From assembly GCF_040802235.1 (NCBI RefSeq), contig NC_133158.1, forward strand, positions 42,722,001-42,786,000: a stretch of DNA of 64,000 nucleotides. Reading direction: 5' to 3'. Shown here one piece after another: positions 12,932 through 63,800 of the stretch (the stretch's first letter is position 1; each line of letters opens with the position of its first letter). Position numbers and translations under genes: made by a program. A model generated the notes under the pieces. It ran no database searches. It was not told where the DNA came from and saw nothing but the letters and a program-made list of their open reading frames with translations. The DNA is from Manis javanica (lineage: Eukaryota; Chordata; Mammalia; Pholidota; Manidae).

Positions 12932-13482
12932 TGTAGGGGCCAAGAGCAGGCCACCCAGAAATGTGCCCTTGTGACATGCAGAGTCCTTCAGAGCTGGAAG
13001 CCATCAAGGCCCAGAAGACTCAGGAATAAAGTATGGCCTCTCTCCACCCCAACTGCACAGAAAGAATTTAGACGGAAGACCTGTTCGAGTAGGTGGCTAT
13101 CACCAGAGATCACAACATTGTGATGCCAACTAGAGGTGGCAGAGGGAGGGTTGTGGCTGAGTCTGTTAAAATTCTTTGCCTTGCCCAATTGTTTCGGTGT
13201 GGCCAAGCAAACATTGTGTACCAAACATTAACTTTTGTACTCCTGTGACCTGCGTCCCAATCCCTTTGAAGCCCCCGGCCCTTCCCCCTTGTCCTCAGTT
13301 CAGGATGACATATAGACCCCATTGTCCCTGAATGAGTTTGAAATCTCAGGTCTGTCTGGATTCCTTTTATGTATGTAATTAAACTTGGGTTTTTCCTCCT
13401 GTTAATCTGTCTCATGTCAATTTGATGCTTGGACCAGCGTGAAGAACCTCGAGGGGTCAAAGAACATTATTCATCCCCAACA
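12932..13482 (+). mobile_element. ERV1-like LTR
   Basis: A 551-bp block bounded by TG and CA. An ATTAAA signal lies near 13,378 and a T-rich stretch typical of ERV1 LTR 3' ends follows it. A C-rich segment around 13,270-13,290 and GAACCTCGAGGGG-type sequence near the 3' edge also fit this class. No clear target-site duplication is visible, so the exact edges are approximate. Family name unknown. Confidence 0.55.
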
Positions 13483-13924
13483 ACAAGAATCCAAACTCTT
13501 TGGCTCAAGTTTGCTCCTTTTTCTACACTTATTGATGAGCCCCCCCACCCATAAGGGACCTCAACAAGGCGAGCCGATATTGACCAGAACAATTACAAAC
13601 CCAGGAACTGCCCCAAAAGCAATGGGGAGCAAGTCCTCGAAATAGGACGGGTGTTGACTTTCCCTCTGGGAACACATGCTAACAAGCACATCGTGAGTTA
13701 AACTGGGGAGCCAACCCTGGCTGCCAGTAAAGGAGAACTTATTACACACTTAACTGCAGGGTCCTCGGTGAAATAACAGACAAGTCTTGTGTGGTTTTAA
13801 AAGACCAGAAATGTTCTTCAAGCGCATTGTCTTGATACAGAAACTCCTTAAAAGCTGAAGGTACATTATCAATATTAACTCAGGGAAATTCTTCCCAATG
13901 CATATCAAATCAATCAATCTCTTT
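13483..13924 (+). other. Sequence downstream of the LTR, origin unresolved
   Basis: Unplaced DNA between the ERV1-like LTR and an L1 3' end. It could be decayed retroviral leader or ordinary flank. No primer-binding site is recognisable and no retroviral gene is intact. Confidence 0.3.
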
Positions 13925-14165
13925 TTAAAAACTGTGGTCAAACACAACATAAAGTTGGTCTTTTTAACCATTTTAAAGTGCACAGTTCAATGGCATTTAG
14001 ACCACTTACAATGTTGTGCAAACATCACCATCTAGTTCTGGAATATTTTCATCTCCCCTCCCCGCGAAAAGAAACCCTTACCTATTGGCACTCACCCCCC
14101 TTGCCTTTCCCCCAGCCCCTGGGGACCTCCGCTCTGCTTTCTGCTATTGTGGACATTTCATGCCC
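13925..14165 (-). mobile_element. L1M LINE 3' end fragment, inverted
   Basis: The top strand matches the reverse complement of an L1M 3' untranslated region (TTTAACCATTTTAAAGTGCA block at 13,960, then AATGTTGTGCAAACATCACC at 14,010). Truncated and diverged. Confidence 0.7.
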
Positions 14166-14767
14166 GCGGAGCCTTATGGTCTTGCAGCTGGTCCCACAGG
14201 GCAGGAGGGGCAGAGGTCCCCGCCTGGACTCATCTGACCCCCTCTGTCTCGCCTGGCTCTCTCTTCCCCTGGTCTTCTCAGGGCAGAGCTCCCTAAATAC
14301 TGGGAAAGAAGAATGGTGGTTCTGCCACTTGGCCTCATGCGCTGGGATGGTTCTGCTGGTGGCTTCTGTGGGTGTCCCCCTGGTTCTCATTTACCACATT
14401 CTGAGTCTGGCTTTCATATGGTTAACATAACCCCCCATACATGCCCTCACCCCCTGGCAGGATGCATCTGCCATCCTTTATTCTACATTGTCTGGGAGGG
14501 GTCACTTTGGTGAGGAGTGGCATCTCAGTCTCCCACATCTGTCTGTTTCTGGGCCACACTGTGGAAACACTCTTGGGGGTATTTTAAGAGAGTGGAAGCA
14601 TCCTCTGTGTCCACAGTGTCCCCAGCCCTCAATGCCCTGGTCTGGGAGACCCCAGCCTGCAGGCGCTGACACATGGACACTGGTCAGAGCCTGGAGGGCT
14701 CAAAGACCTGGTGTCCGCAGAGCAGGACTGCCCTAGTGTCATCTGCTCCCCTAGAGAGCATACTTCC

Positions 14768-15403
14768 TGTGATGGGTTGAGTTGTCCTTGTCCTGCTGAT
14801 ACAAAGAATTGAAAGGCAGAGACACACTAGAAGCCAAGTGAAGGTTTTATTTGCATACACTCCAAGGGAGGAGCTGGCCAGACTCAGGTAGACGAAGGCC
14901 CTGAACTTTTAGGGGAGGGTCTAGTTCTCATGACCTACCCAGAGGCAACTCTTTGATTGACAGGGTGAGGTTATTTGATTGACAGCTCTAGTTATATACC
15001 CATTACTCTTGGTGGGAATGTCTTTTCCCAAAATGCACAAAGAAAAGCCCATGGTTGGGGAGCAAAACCACAATTTTACTTTAATGAGACTAGGAGGAGG
15101 TGTGGTTGGGGTGGTTCTAAAGTTGTATTTAATTGCTCCCCCATTGGGATCAGGGTGGGTCCAGTGTGGCCTGGCCCCACAGGCAAAGAAGTTCTCTCCC
15201 TGTCAAGCCTTTGTTGTCTTCCTGAGGGAACCCTCCTACCTGCTCAGAGTTTGGGCAGGTTTTCACTTGACCCTTATCTTCCCCTTCCCCCACTGCTCAC
15301 GTCTGTCTTCCTACCCAACACTTCCCACACGAAACACACCTCTGGCACCAGAAGACTTATGCCCACCACGTCTTTTTCTGGTTCCTTCAATTTTGTACAC
15401 CTT
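14768..15403 (-). mobile_element. Candidate ERV1-like LTR, inverted
   Basis: Read on the minus strand it shows an ordered LTR layout: TATATA-like box near 14,995, repeated TTGATTGACAG-type CCAAT motifs at 14,950-14,990, an AATAAA at about 14,847 and a CT-rich U5 ending in CACA at 14,768. The 5' edge (right side) is not defined and may be overrun by the adjacent L1. Family name unknown. Confidence 0.45.
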
Positions 15404-15585
15404 CTCAATTTTTATTTTATTTTATTTTATTTTTGCTATCATTAATCTACAATTATGTGAACAACACTATGTTTACCAGGCTCCCCACCTCACCAAGTCC
15501 CTCACACACACCCCGCTACCACTACAGTCACTGTCCATCAGCATAGCAAGATGCTGTATAATCACCACCTGTTCAGTTTTTTTTT
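15404..15585 (-). mobile_element. Young-looking L1 3' end, 5'-truncated, inverted
   Basis: Starts with a TTTTA-rich poly(T)-type tail (15,410-15,440) and continues with the reverse complement of an L1 3' end. It shares the block CAGTCACTGTCCATCAGC with the copy at 21,385. I associate this L1 3' end with pangolin genomes from memory, which I cannot verify here. Confidence 0.65.
15415..15440 (+). repeat. (TTTTA)n simple repeat, LINE tail
   Basis: About five tandem TTTTA units at the poly(A) end of the inverted L1 copy. Confidence 0.8.
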
Positions 15586-15599
15586 TAAAGACCTTTTTC

Positions 15600-18417
15600 T
15601 CCCCAAGAAAGGTGAATTACTGCATTTAAACAAACAGCTATGTACAAATAATTCCATCATCTGCAGCCTGACCAGCAGAGGCCTGCCCTGGCCTGGGCAC
15701 TTTTTATTTTTTGTTGCAGAGCAGCTGTGATTACTTTGTTTTCTAAATGAATATGCATGGTTTTATTATGGGAGCACATAATTCCAACCAGCCCTTTACA
15801 AGTTCCTGGGCCAAAAAGTGAGTGGTTCCCAAAGGCGCCTCTGATGGAACCGAGGTCTCGGGAATGCAGCTTAGCTGCTGCGCGGTCACTTTTCTTTACA
15901 GAAGCTGTTCTCACCAGTCAGGGGTCATCAGGGCTCCTGACGCACCTGTTAGCCCTCAGCTGTGTGGGTGACAAACGTGGGGCCCTTCGTAAATCCCAGA
16001 ACTCTCTGGACTTCAGGTTCCTACCGCCAACAGGGATGAGTTATGTCCCTTGGCCTGCACTGCAGCCTTGTAGGGTGAAATCAAAATGTGGCAGTCAGAT
16101 TCCTTCTTCATGTTTTCAGTTCCCTTTAAATGTCTTTGGTCATTCTTATTGTTTAGTCTAAGCTCAGCTGTACTGGCTGAAATGCTGGGTGGTTTCATCA
16201 GCCGACTTGGCGCAGAGATTCTGTAACCTGGAAACTGTGCTCCATGAAGCAGTTTAGCCAAAGGGAGTTCAGGGTAACCGTGAACAGTGTTGCCCCGCAG
16301 AGGGGGTCCTGCAGGTACCCCGCGTGTGCCCAGCCTGACACCGTTTGGGAATGTCTGTGTGCCCTTCTGAGATCATGCAGTTAGTATAAATGAAGACCAG
16401 GCACATTCTTTTTCCAGTTTCCCTTTAAAAGGGTCTTGTTTCCACCTTCCCAGTGCTCATCTGCTCCCCCAGGCCTTAAACGCCCTGCCACTTGGTGACA
16501 GAGCTAGCCGAGCGCTGTCCTACCCCAGAGTGATGGGCACGTGCTCCCGGAACTCACCCTGCTTTTCTTTTTCCTGTTCTCTGGGGAAGCCTTGAGACTC
16601 CTGTTTTTCCATCAAGCTGGCTGTGCATTTGAAAGGCTGCTGCTGCGATTCCCTAGGCTTTCCCGGATGTGTGGGCGGGACACTCTCAGGGTATTTTGTC
16701 CCCCTGGCTTGCAGGACATTGAAGTGTGGAGTTAAAACAATGTGCATGAATCATCAGGAACACACCTAAGGCAGGATCGTTCTGTGCTTGGACAAACAGA
16801 AACGGTGGGGCTGAAGTGGGACCTTTTCCTCCCCCTGGGACCCATCAGCAGCTTTTTCCAGTCACCTGGGGAAGAGCCTGGAGGGCAGGGCTGGGCTGCT
16901 TCCCTCCCCTGCGGTCCGGGCTCCACCTCTGCGGCCCCTGGAACCCAAGGAGAGTAGAATGGACTGGACAGGGAGGGGGAGCCGGAGAAGGGAAACTGGA
17001 GATGCAGGTGGCGCCCCCTGCCTAGCTGGCTGCTCCCTCCTGGGCTCTGCAAAGGGGTGCCTGCCGGGAAATGATGTACCAAGAATACAGTGTGGATGAC
17101 CTCAGGGGCTCAGAGGTCACACCTCCCACTCTGAATATCAAGGAGAGATGGAGACTCCACCGCAATTGGGGAAAGATGAGACATTGCAATAAATCTGTGT
17201 GAAGACTTGTTCTTCCGTCCCACATCGTACAGACCGGCTGCGCAGTATAGCCTGGAGGACGTGCAGGGGCCTTGGGACTCCAGGATTAGCTCTGCCACCT
17301 TCAAGTTGTCCCTGGTGAGCTACTTGTTAGAGGAAATACTGCAAAATGCAAGATATGGAGAAGGCATTTATGTTTCCATTTTTTAATCACTAGATCAGTT
17401 GTTTCCAGACTTTAGTATTTTCCAGAACAGCAAAATTGTCCACTTTGTCTTATTGGACTATTTTGTGGGCCACTGGAATTGATAATAATCATTTGTAATT
17501 AGCACATTATACTGTAGATAAATGGGTTCTTCTGAGTTGTTTGAAAAGCTCTTTAACTCTAAAAAGGAGAAATATCCCTCCAGAGGCTTGGTTGATTCTT
17601 ACCTTGTGCCCAGCAAGGCTTTTTTTTTTCTTTTAAATATAGCACAAAGGAAAATTTTAGACTAGAAGTCAGGTAAATGTTAATCACCCAAACTGTGCTT
17701 TCTGGAGTCCCACACTGGGTGGCTGAGTTGTGGCCCACCCTCTGGCTTGCAGGGCTGGGCAGCCCATCTGTGACCATGCCCTTCTCCAGCCCAGCCATCC
17801 TGCAGTTCAAGCCTGGTTATTCTGATATCAGGAATGGCCAGATCAATGGGACTGCAGAGATGGGTCCAGCAGAGTCTGTAAGGCTAGGAGCAGTGACTTC
17901 CGTGGGGCCCAGGGGCCTGTCCCCAGAGGGCCCCACGGTGGCCACCCCCAGCTGGCGCCTCTGATGCAGGCCCCAGTGAGTCCCCGTTGGGGTCAGGGGT
18001 CTGTCTGCAGTGCCTTCACTGCTCTTCCACAGAGTGCCCGCCCGCCAGGCCCCCAGCCACCTGAGCAGCCCCTGTGAACTGACCCCCGTGTGGCAGGCTG
18101 ACTCAAGCAGGTGATCTCCCCCATCAGTGGACAGGTATGGGTCAGCATTCTCTTGAGTCAGGGAAGAACATACAGTTTAGGTGATGGCCTCCTTGGAAGG
18201 GTTTTTTTAGCATATAAAAAAACATGAGGCTAAATATTTTCATAAGTTAGGTCTCAGCCTTGGGTCTAAAGGGAATTGTCAGATCACCCTGCTCTTGGGC
18301 AATCATGTGGAAGGCTTACCTGAGCCACCTGGCAGGTATGCAGGCTGCATCTGGGTCACATTCCTCTGTCTCCCCAGTGTGGGTGCAGCTGCACCAGGCC
18401 TGCCTCACCGGGGTGAC
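15600..18417. other. Intergenic DNA, no gene recognised
   Basis: No exon with splice sites and conserved coding character found. An AT-rich zone sits at 17,380-17,680. The numerous short open frames are unsupported. Confidence 0.45.
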
Positions 18418-18755
18418 TGTAAATCCGGGGAGAGGAAATGCTGGGGCAAAATACCTCTAAAAGCCAAAATCAGTCAAAGGGAGAAATAAAGTTTAAAATC
18501 CGTTTATTGATTACAAACTGCAATCTGGGCCTTTCTCTCTTTCCTGCTCCAGCAGAAGCAAAACTGGTCCTCCCCTCACCTCTCCGGTACAGATGAGCCC
18601 TCCTTGCCCAGATGATATGGAGATGAACTTCTCTCCACCCCCGAGGAATGATGCAAATGATGCAAATGCACTAAAGCCATACTTCTCTCCACCCTTGAGT
18701 GCCTGTTGATATGCAGATGTACTAAAGCCAGGCAAGATATTCTGGAAATATTACA
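18418..18755 (-). mobile_element. ERV1-like solo LTR, inverted, with duplicated U3 unit
   Basis: A 338-bp block whose ends read TGTAA and TTACA. On the minus strand it has a promoter-like U3, an AATAAACGG signal at about 18,500 and a short R-U5 ending in TTTACA. The U3 carries two tandem copies of a roughly 54-bp unit (from 18,627 and from 18,681). No internal retroviral sequence adjoins it. Family unknown. Confidence 0.55.
18627..18733. repeat. Two 54-bp imperfect tandem units in LTR U3
   Basis: Both units begin ACTTCTCTCCACCC and end in a block with ACTAAAGCCA. The first unit contains ATGCAAAT-type octamers. Spacing between starts is 54 bp. Confidence 0.7.
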
Positions 18756-20839
18756 ATTTTACCCAGTGGCCCGCGGAAGGCAGCTGGCAGGCTGTTGGCA
18801 GGCTGGCTGACCCGCAGCAGGCTGCCAGGCTTTGCCTCCTTACCCACCTGCCTCCCTGCACCAGGGCATGGCTCAGGCTGCTGGATGGCCCATCGCCAGG
18901 GTGGCATCAGAGGGCGGGTGTGTGGTGGATGGCCCAGAAGGCCCTGATGGTGGGTGGTGGCCCCATACTCTCCATGGTGGCACCCACAAAATCACTGACT
19001 GCCTGGCCATCTCCAGTGGGCAGTGTGGTGGAGTCATTTGTGTCCCCTTCAGAAAGGGCGTGGGACACAGCAGAAACTCCATACGTGTCCCTCGAATGAA
19101 CCCTGAAGGAACTTCCTTCCCTTTGGGTTTGAGAGTCCGTGTCTTCTGGACCTCAGAACACAAAAGGCAGTCCATCTTCTTTAGACATATCTTTGCCCAA
19201 GCTTGAGAAATCAGACCCATTCACTTTCAGCTTTTAACACTTTTCTCTTTTTAGTAGAATTTGTTGATGGAAAGGACATGGGCCCTGGGGTCAAAGCCCT
19301 CTGGGATCAAGCTCTGTCACATTCGTGCTGTGTGGCCTTGAACAAGTGACTCAGCCTCTCTGAACTTCACTTCTTCACTTTGAAAAATGCCATCCTTTGT
19401 GTGTGGCCATGAAAAGACAGTGAGCCCATCAAGCTGAGCGCCTCCTGTGGTGCCGTCGGTACACAGAGCTGTGATTGCCCAGCATGTGTGCCCAGTGACC
19501 ACCACACCTGGTGCATTTGTAGGGACCCCTACCACAGGGACATGCGGGGGCACTTGCTGGATGGAAACTTCCACTTCTATCAGTCACACCTGCCAGGGTG
19601 TCTGTGTGTGGTCTGACAGCCTCAAACCTTTTCCCAGCACCTCTGAGGCAGTGCTTTGGGAGTTAGGCAGCTATGCAGAATTGCTGCTTTTCTCCCAGAG
19701 AGCGTCACAAGCAATGTCTCAGTAAGTCATGCAAATGACTAGTGGGATAACTGGAGGCCGCTGACCCGGAGGGGGGATGGTTTCATCTGGCGCAGGCACG
19801 GCTCTGGCCAAGGGCGACCTTTGACAGGGTTTGCAGGCTCCCTGCATCCACCCGCAGGCATGACAGGAAACCAACCGGAAGCACACCCGAGCCTTGGGAC
19901 TGTGGAAATGACTAAACCTGTGCGAATGCAGCCAAGATCGGGTCAAGTGTCTCCACAGACCCCACTGCTGAGAGGGCAGGGAGCCAGATCCTAAAAGCAT
20001 TTTGTTACGAGGAAATTCTGGGAATGTCTTCCCCCAAGTGCCATCAGAGAAGCTGCACATTTGTACTCAGGTCGACCCCCAAGCCCTGCAGAGCCTAGGG
20101 GCTCTGCCTCTCAGAGCCCTCGGGACCAACTGGACAATTCAGCAGTAATAATGATGACCATTCAGACAGTTGCTGCAGGGTGAGCAGAAGCTTCTTCACC
20201 AAATGAGAGATAGACTCTAAACTTCCTGCACCCTCCTGTCCTCTTCTAGAAATGTAAGATAATTAATTGGAAATGTAATGAAAGTTTTTGTGAGTATTTA
20301 AGTATATATCCCAATTTTTTGTTAAGTATCTGAAAAATACGTAAGAATATCTGGTTCAGTGGTGGAGAATAATTTCTAGTATTAATAACTATAATTTATT
20401 TATAGAAATGAAACATGACACTAGAAATATTTATTAACTTTTAAAAATATACACCACGTAGAACCTCCTGGGTGTGGTAGGGAAAGCTGTTCATACATCC
20501 ATCCTGAATGCCCAGATGAGGTACCCACATAGTGGCTTCCTGGGCAGGACATCCAACAATCAATACTTTTCTACACAAAGAACATTTTGGAAACATTAAA
20601 AAAAACATTATCCCAACACAATTTGTTAAATATTTCAAGTATCACAGCTTTTAATACTATCTTTATTAAAACAGGTAAAGAAAAAACTCCAGCACATTAT
20701 TCACAAAGTTTCTGCATCATCTCTTTTTGAATTATACATAAATAATACATTTCCATTCAATTTTGGGGAAGTACAGGAGTTGTGTTGGTGGGATTTCATG
20801 AGTAATAGATGTTCTAAGTATAACATAATGAATTAGAGA
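18756..20839. other. Intergenic DNA with one MIR remnant
   Basis: Apart from the MIR at 19,265-19,395 nothing could be assigned. An AT-rich zone covers 20,250-20,450 and 20,570-20,700. Confidence 0.45.
19265..19395 (+). mobile_element. MIR SINE fragment
   Basis: Contains the MIR core around CTGTGTGGCCTTGAACAAGTGACTC-like text at 19,329-19,353, followed by the CTCTCTGAACTTC and CACTTTGAAAAATG segments expected of MIR in sense orientation. Confidence 0.7.
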
Positions 20840-21258
20840 TGAATATTCTGGATCTCTTTTTTTGTATATCTATTTATCTATCACGGCACAAGGTCCAACA
20901 CTTTAAAATTATTCTAGCTTTATTTTGAATTTTAATATTTGGAAATGCAAGATATTCTACCCACCAATATATTCTTATTATATGTCTCCCATGTAACTTT
21001 TTGAATAATATTTATAATAATTTCCTCAATTCTAGCAAAAATAATTTTTGTTTTTATTGTGAGCTTATTATATTTATATATTAATTTGTAGAAAACCATC
21101 ATATATGAAATACTACCTCCCTCAAGGGACATTCTGTATCTCCCCATTTATTTAGAATTTATCTTTTGCCTAAAGTTAAAGTTTTATTCTTTTTAAAGAC
21201 ACTGCACAGGTTCTGTGGAATATTTATGTATAGTGATTTTAATTTGAATAAAGTTGAC
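20840..21258 (-). mobile_element. L1 LINE fragment (ORF2 3' part), inverted
   Basis: The T-rich top strand resembles the reverse complement of the 3' part of L1 ORF2 and its junction with the 3' UTR (landmarks 20,860-20,880, 20,905-20,960). It is degenerate with no intact frame. Confidence 0.6.
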
Positions 21259-21261
21259 CCT

Positions 21262-21425
21262 TTAATTTAATTTAATTTATTTTTATTTTTATTTTTATAT
21301 CACTAATGTACAATTACATGATCAACATTATGGTTACTAGACTCCCCCCATTATCAAGTCCCCACACCCCATTACAGTCACTGTCCATCAGTGTAGTAAG
21401 ATGCTATAGAATCACTACTTGTCCT
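21262..21425 (-). mobile_element. Young-looking L1 3' end, inverted
   Basis: Begins with TTTAA/TTTTTA-type tail repeats and continues with the same L1 3' end found at 15,404, including the CAGTCACTGTCCATCAG block. Copies differ at several positions, so these are independent insertions of one family. Confidence 0.65.
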
Positions 21426-23185
21426 CAACATTTTAAAAATGAAAACTGTAACAATGGAGGCTGTACTCACAACCAGTTACTGTGGAACATTTTGAAGGGG
21501 AATTTGGAAACAGTTTCTGCCGTTTCCTCCTTGCTGCCTTGGGACCCACCTGGTCCAAAGTTCAGAGCAATGCCTTCTGAGAATTGCAGGCAGGTGGCTG
21601 CCTCTGGTAGTCCTGTCCCTTGATGTGAAGAGGGTTCCTCTTGGGCTGCAGCATGAAAGCCTGGCTTGGGAATGATGGCCAGCCCCCATGGGCCCCTCCC
21701 TGCACCCAGGCCGGGAAATCCCCATTCTGCCTGCTCACAGAAGCTCCATGTGAGTGTCAGAGATTTCAAAGCACAGTGGTTGCCTTTTAGGAGCAGCTAA
21801 GAACAGCCAGCTGCACAGAGCGAGAAGGAACCTGATCCACTGTAAGGTTTGGTGGGTGCGTCCTTCCTGGGCACTCACAGCCTGGCTCCTGGGGCCAGGG
21901 GGATGTGGGGTGGAGGAGAGGGCAGCGTGCTGGGAGCAGGGAGTGTCAGCATGTGTGGGAAGTACTGCTCTTTCTGGAGGGCTGAGCCATCTGGTATCTT
22001 CCTCTCGCAGGATGAATGTTCTCCATGCACAAAGCACCAGGGGACCCAGGAGTTGGGATACCTGACTGGGAGCATAGAAGCAAAGGGAGCCTGGTCCTCC
22101 TCATAGATTTGCAAGACGTTTGAGTTCCTACTGCATGTTTTGGCCAACTGCATTTTCCTGTAAGCCTATGTGTTTCCTTATTTTCCCTAGAGAAGTAACT
22201 CAGTACCTGTATGTTTAGATTCCCTTTGTAAATACGTACAGCCATGTGACAAACTCCAAAGCAGGAGTGGATATTTACAGTTTATTACAAGCCTTTTAAG
22301 TGAGCCTGTGGGTGAGTATGTCTCCCAGACATGGCAGGAGGAATCAGACTGGTTCCACCAGTCACACGGGTCGGGCTGTCTCGTAAATGCCAACATGGCC
22401 ACAGCCAGTGCACACGCGTACATGTGTGCTCATACCAGAATGGGGACACGTGGGGCCCTAGATACGGAGTTATCCCTGCTCATCTGGCAAGGGGGCCAGC
22501 AGGAGTTGAATTACTCAACTGCATAGATCTGGCTATAGATCAGAAAATAATCAGTTTCCTTCAAATACGAGATTTCCGAGGACAAGAGAGCGATCCCCTC
22601 CCAACCCTTAACAGCCTGTGGGCTGAATGGGGAGCCGGTGTGTAATGATGAGATACCTGGTTAGAAGCTGATAGGATCAGTCTGTTTCCGCTTTCTGATA
22701 CCAGACCTGCCTAGTGAGGGCATGTTTTCTCTGCTGCAGCTCACCGGCCTCCTGATTCTTTCCTCTTTCTCAAAGAAAATCAGGGCCCTTGGGGGTAAAG
22801 TCCTCTGCCCTCCTGCTGCTCCCGCCTGACCACTGCAAACTCTCCAGTCTTCTCTGGCCTCCAACCTCTGAGCAAGAAACATCTTCTGTGAAGGCTGGTC
22901 CCCTTTCCCCTTGCCATGCAGTAGGTCTACTTTAAACCCTTTTCATCGCCTCTTGGGACCCTCTGCCCCTCCCACTTCCTTTGAACCCAGCCTCTACCTG
23001 CTTCTGGGAGTGGTACTTTACAATTGAATTTTTTTTAGTCTGGGCCTAAGTTGCTTCTCCTTTTCCAGGGCACAAATTACCCACAACTTGGGTGCTCCCA
23101 CTGCATCCTCTGCCCCCTCCCCCACTGCCTCCTACGCTCACACCACCCCCTTGTGCTCTCTGCCTTAGAGAATTGCAGAGAGGCA
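21426..23185. other. Intergenic DNA upstream of the CpG island
   Basis: No supported gene. Moderately GC-rich, with overlapping short open frames on both strands that show no splice or homology support. Confidence 0.45.
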
Positions 23186-23189
23186 GGCA

Positions 23190-23345
23190 GGCTTCAGGGC
23201 CTTTGCACACACTTCTTCATAGACCATTACTGCCGCCTCGCCCCTGCCAGCTGCCCCTCACTCCAGCCTTTGATGGGCAGACAGCACTGTGGTTTGCTGT
23301 CCTGTCCACAGGACTTCGGCATAATAGGCGTCAATAAATGCCACT
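23190..23345 (+). mobile_element. Probable L2 LINE 3' end
   Basis: The CAGGGCCTTTGCACA block (about 23,199) and a terminal CGTCAATAAATGCC block (about 23,330) are landmarks of L2 3' ends. Divergence is high. Confidence 0.5.
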
Positions 23346-24056
23346 AGCCTGCGAACCAGAGTCTAATCTCGAATCTGCCAAACTAGCCTATCTTCTCAGC
23401 AAACTCCCCTCTGACCCAGGTTCTAAGGGCTCTCTTTACTCAGCACGGAGGCAGGGCAGGCTGAAGAGGAAGCCGGGAGGCCTGCTCTGCTGCAATGATG
23501 GAGCCAGAATCCCCAGCAGCAGCCCCTGGCCAGGCAACAGGAGGCCAAGTGTGGAGGTCCACCAACCCGAGGTCAAATTCCCTTCATCCCGCCGCAAAAA
23601 TAAAAGCGAATCACTGTTTTATGCTTTCGGCCTTTCATCAGGCCTCGGAGAATGTCGGGCTAGTGTCCTGCAGCACTCCGTCAGGCGAGCAGCGCAGGGG
23701 GCACGCACACTTCTCATCAAATAACACACCCATCAGAAGATAGGGCGCTTTTCTGAGCTGCCTTGGACATGGGCATGGCGGCCCACAAGGCGAGGCGCCA
23801 GGGCCTCCTGACTTCAGGGAGCGAGTCGTGGATTTCTAGGACTTAACAAGTATGTCACAATCTGACACCGTCCTGCTGGTGGGCAGACGGCGATCCTAGA
23901 AATCTTGCACACGCGCACGCGTGCACACACATGCGCGCCGGAAGCCGTGCCGCCGGCCCTACAGCAGCCCCGGGGGCGCACTGACCAACCGCCAAGTCCC
24001 GCGCACCGCGCTGTCGCATCGCCACGCCGAGCCCGGCGTTCCGCAGGCAGTCACCG

Positions 24057-24203
24057 GAGGGGCGGGCGGCGCGCGGGGCGGGGCCGGAGGGGCGCGGGCG
24101 CGGGGCCTTTAAGGGGACAGGCGGGGCGGGCCGCGGGGGGACGCGGCGGGGCCGACCGGGCACGGGGCGGCCCGGCCCCGCCCCGCCCCCGCCCCGCCCC
24201 CAG
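24057..24203. promoter_or_regulatory. Cluster of GC boxes (Sp1/KLF-type sites)
   Basis: Repeated GGGGCGGG on the top strand and a tandem CCCCGCCCCG run at 24,176-24,200. Such arrays normally bind Sp1/KLF factors in TATA-less promoters. Binding is inferred. Confidence 0.65.
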
Positions 24204-24428
24204 CCTCCTGGCTGCTCCCGGGCGGCGGGCGGGACGCCGGGGGCGGTGCGCGGGGGAGGAAACGCGCCCGGCCGCGGCCCGGGAGCTGCCCAGACGCCCA
24301 AGTCGGGAGCGAAGAGCGCCGCGTCCTCATTTGCTGGGTGTGCGGGCCGGGGGTCCAGTTCCGTGCCTGGCCGTCCAGCGCCCACCCGGCGTTTGCTCCC
24401 TTGCTCCGCCCGCCCGCAGCGCCGGTAG

Positions 24429-63636
<39,208 letters not shown>

Positions 63637-63800
63637 CAGTGGTTCCCGACCTGGCGGTTGTGCCCCCAGGGGACACTGGCAATGTCTGGAGGCAGTTTGG
63701 TGATTACAACTGGGAGTGGGGGTGCTGCTGGCATTAGGCGGGTGGTATGAGGAGGATGCTGCCCAACCCCCTGCAGAGCAGATGGCTGTGACACGGCAGG
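63637..63800 (+). mobile_element. MER5A-type MITE (hAT-Charlie), intron 13
   Basis: CAGTGGTTCCCGACCTGGCG at 63,637, CCAGGGGACACTGGCAATGT at 63,667 and GGGTGCTGCTGGCATTAGGC at 63,720 match MER5A in sense. The 3' terminus is degraded. Confidence 0.85.

Noticed and set aside
14979..15629. 216-codon plus-strand open frame
   Set aside because: Spans the junction of an inverted LTR and an inverted L1 3' end, so both parents are non-coding on this strand.
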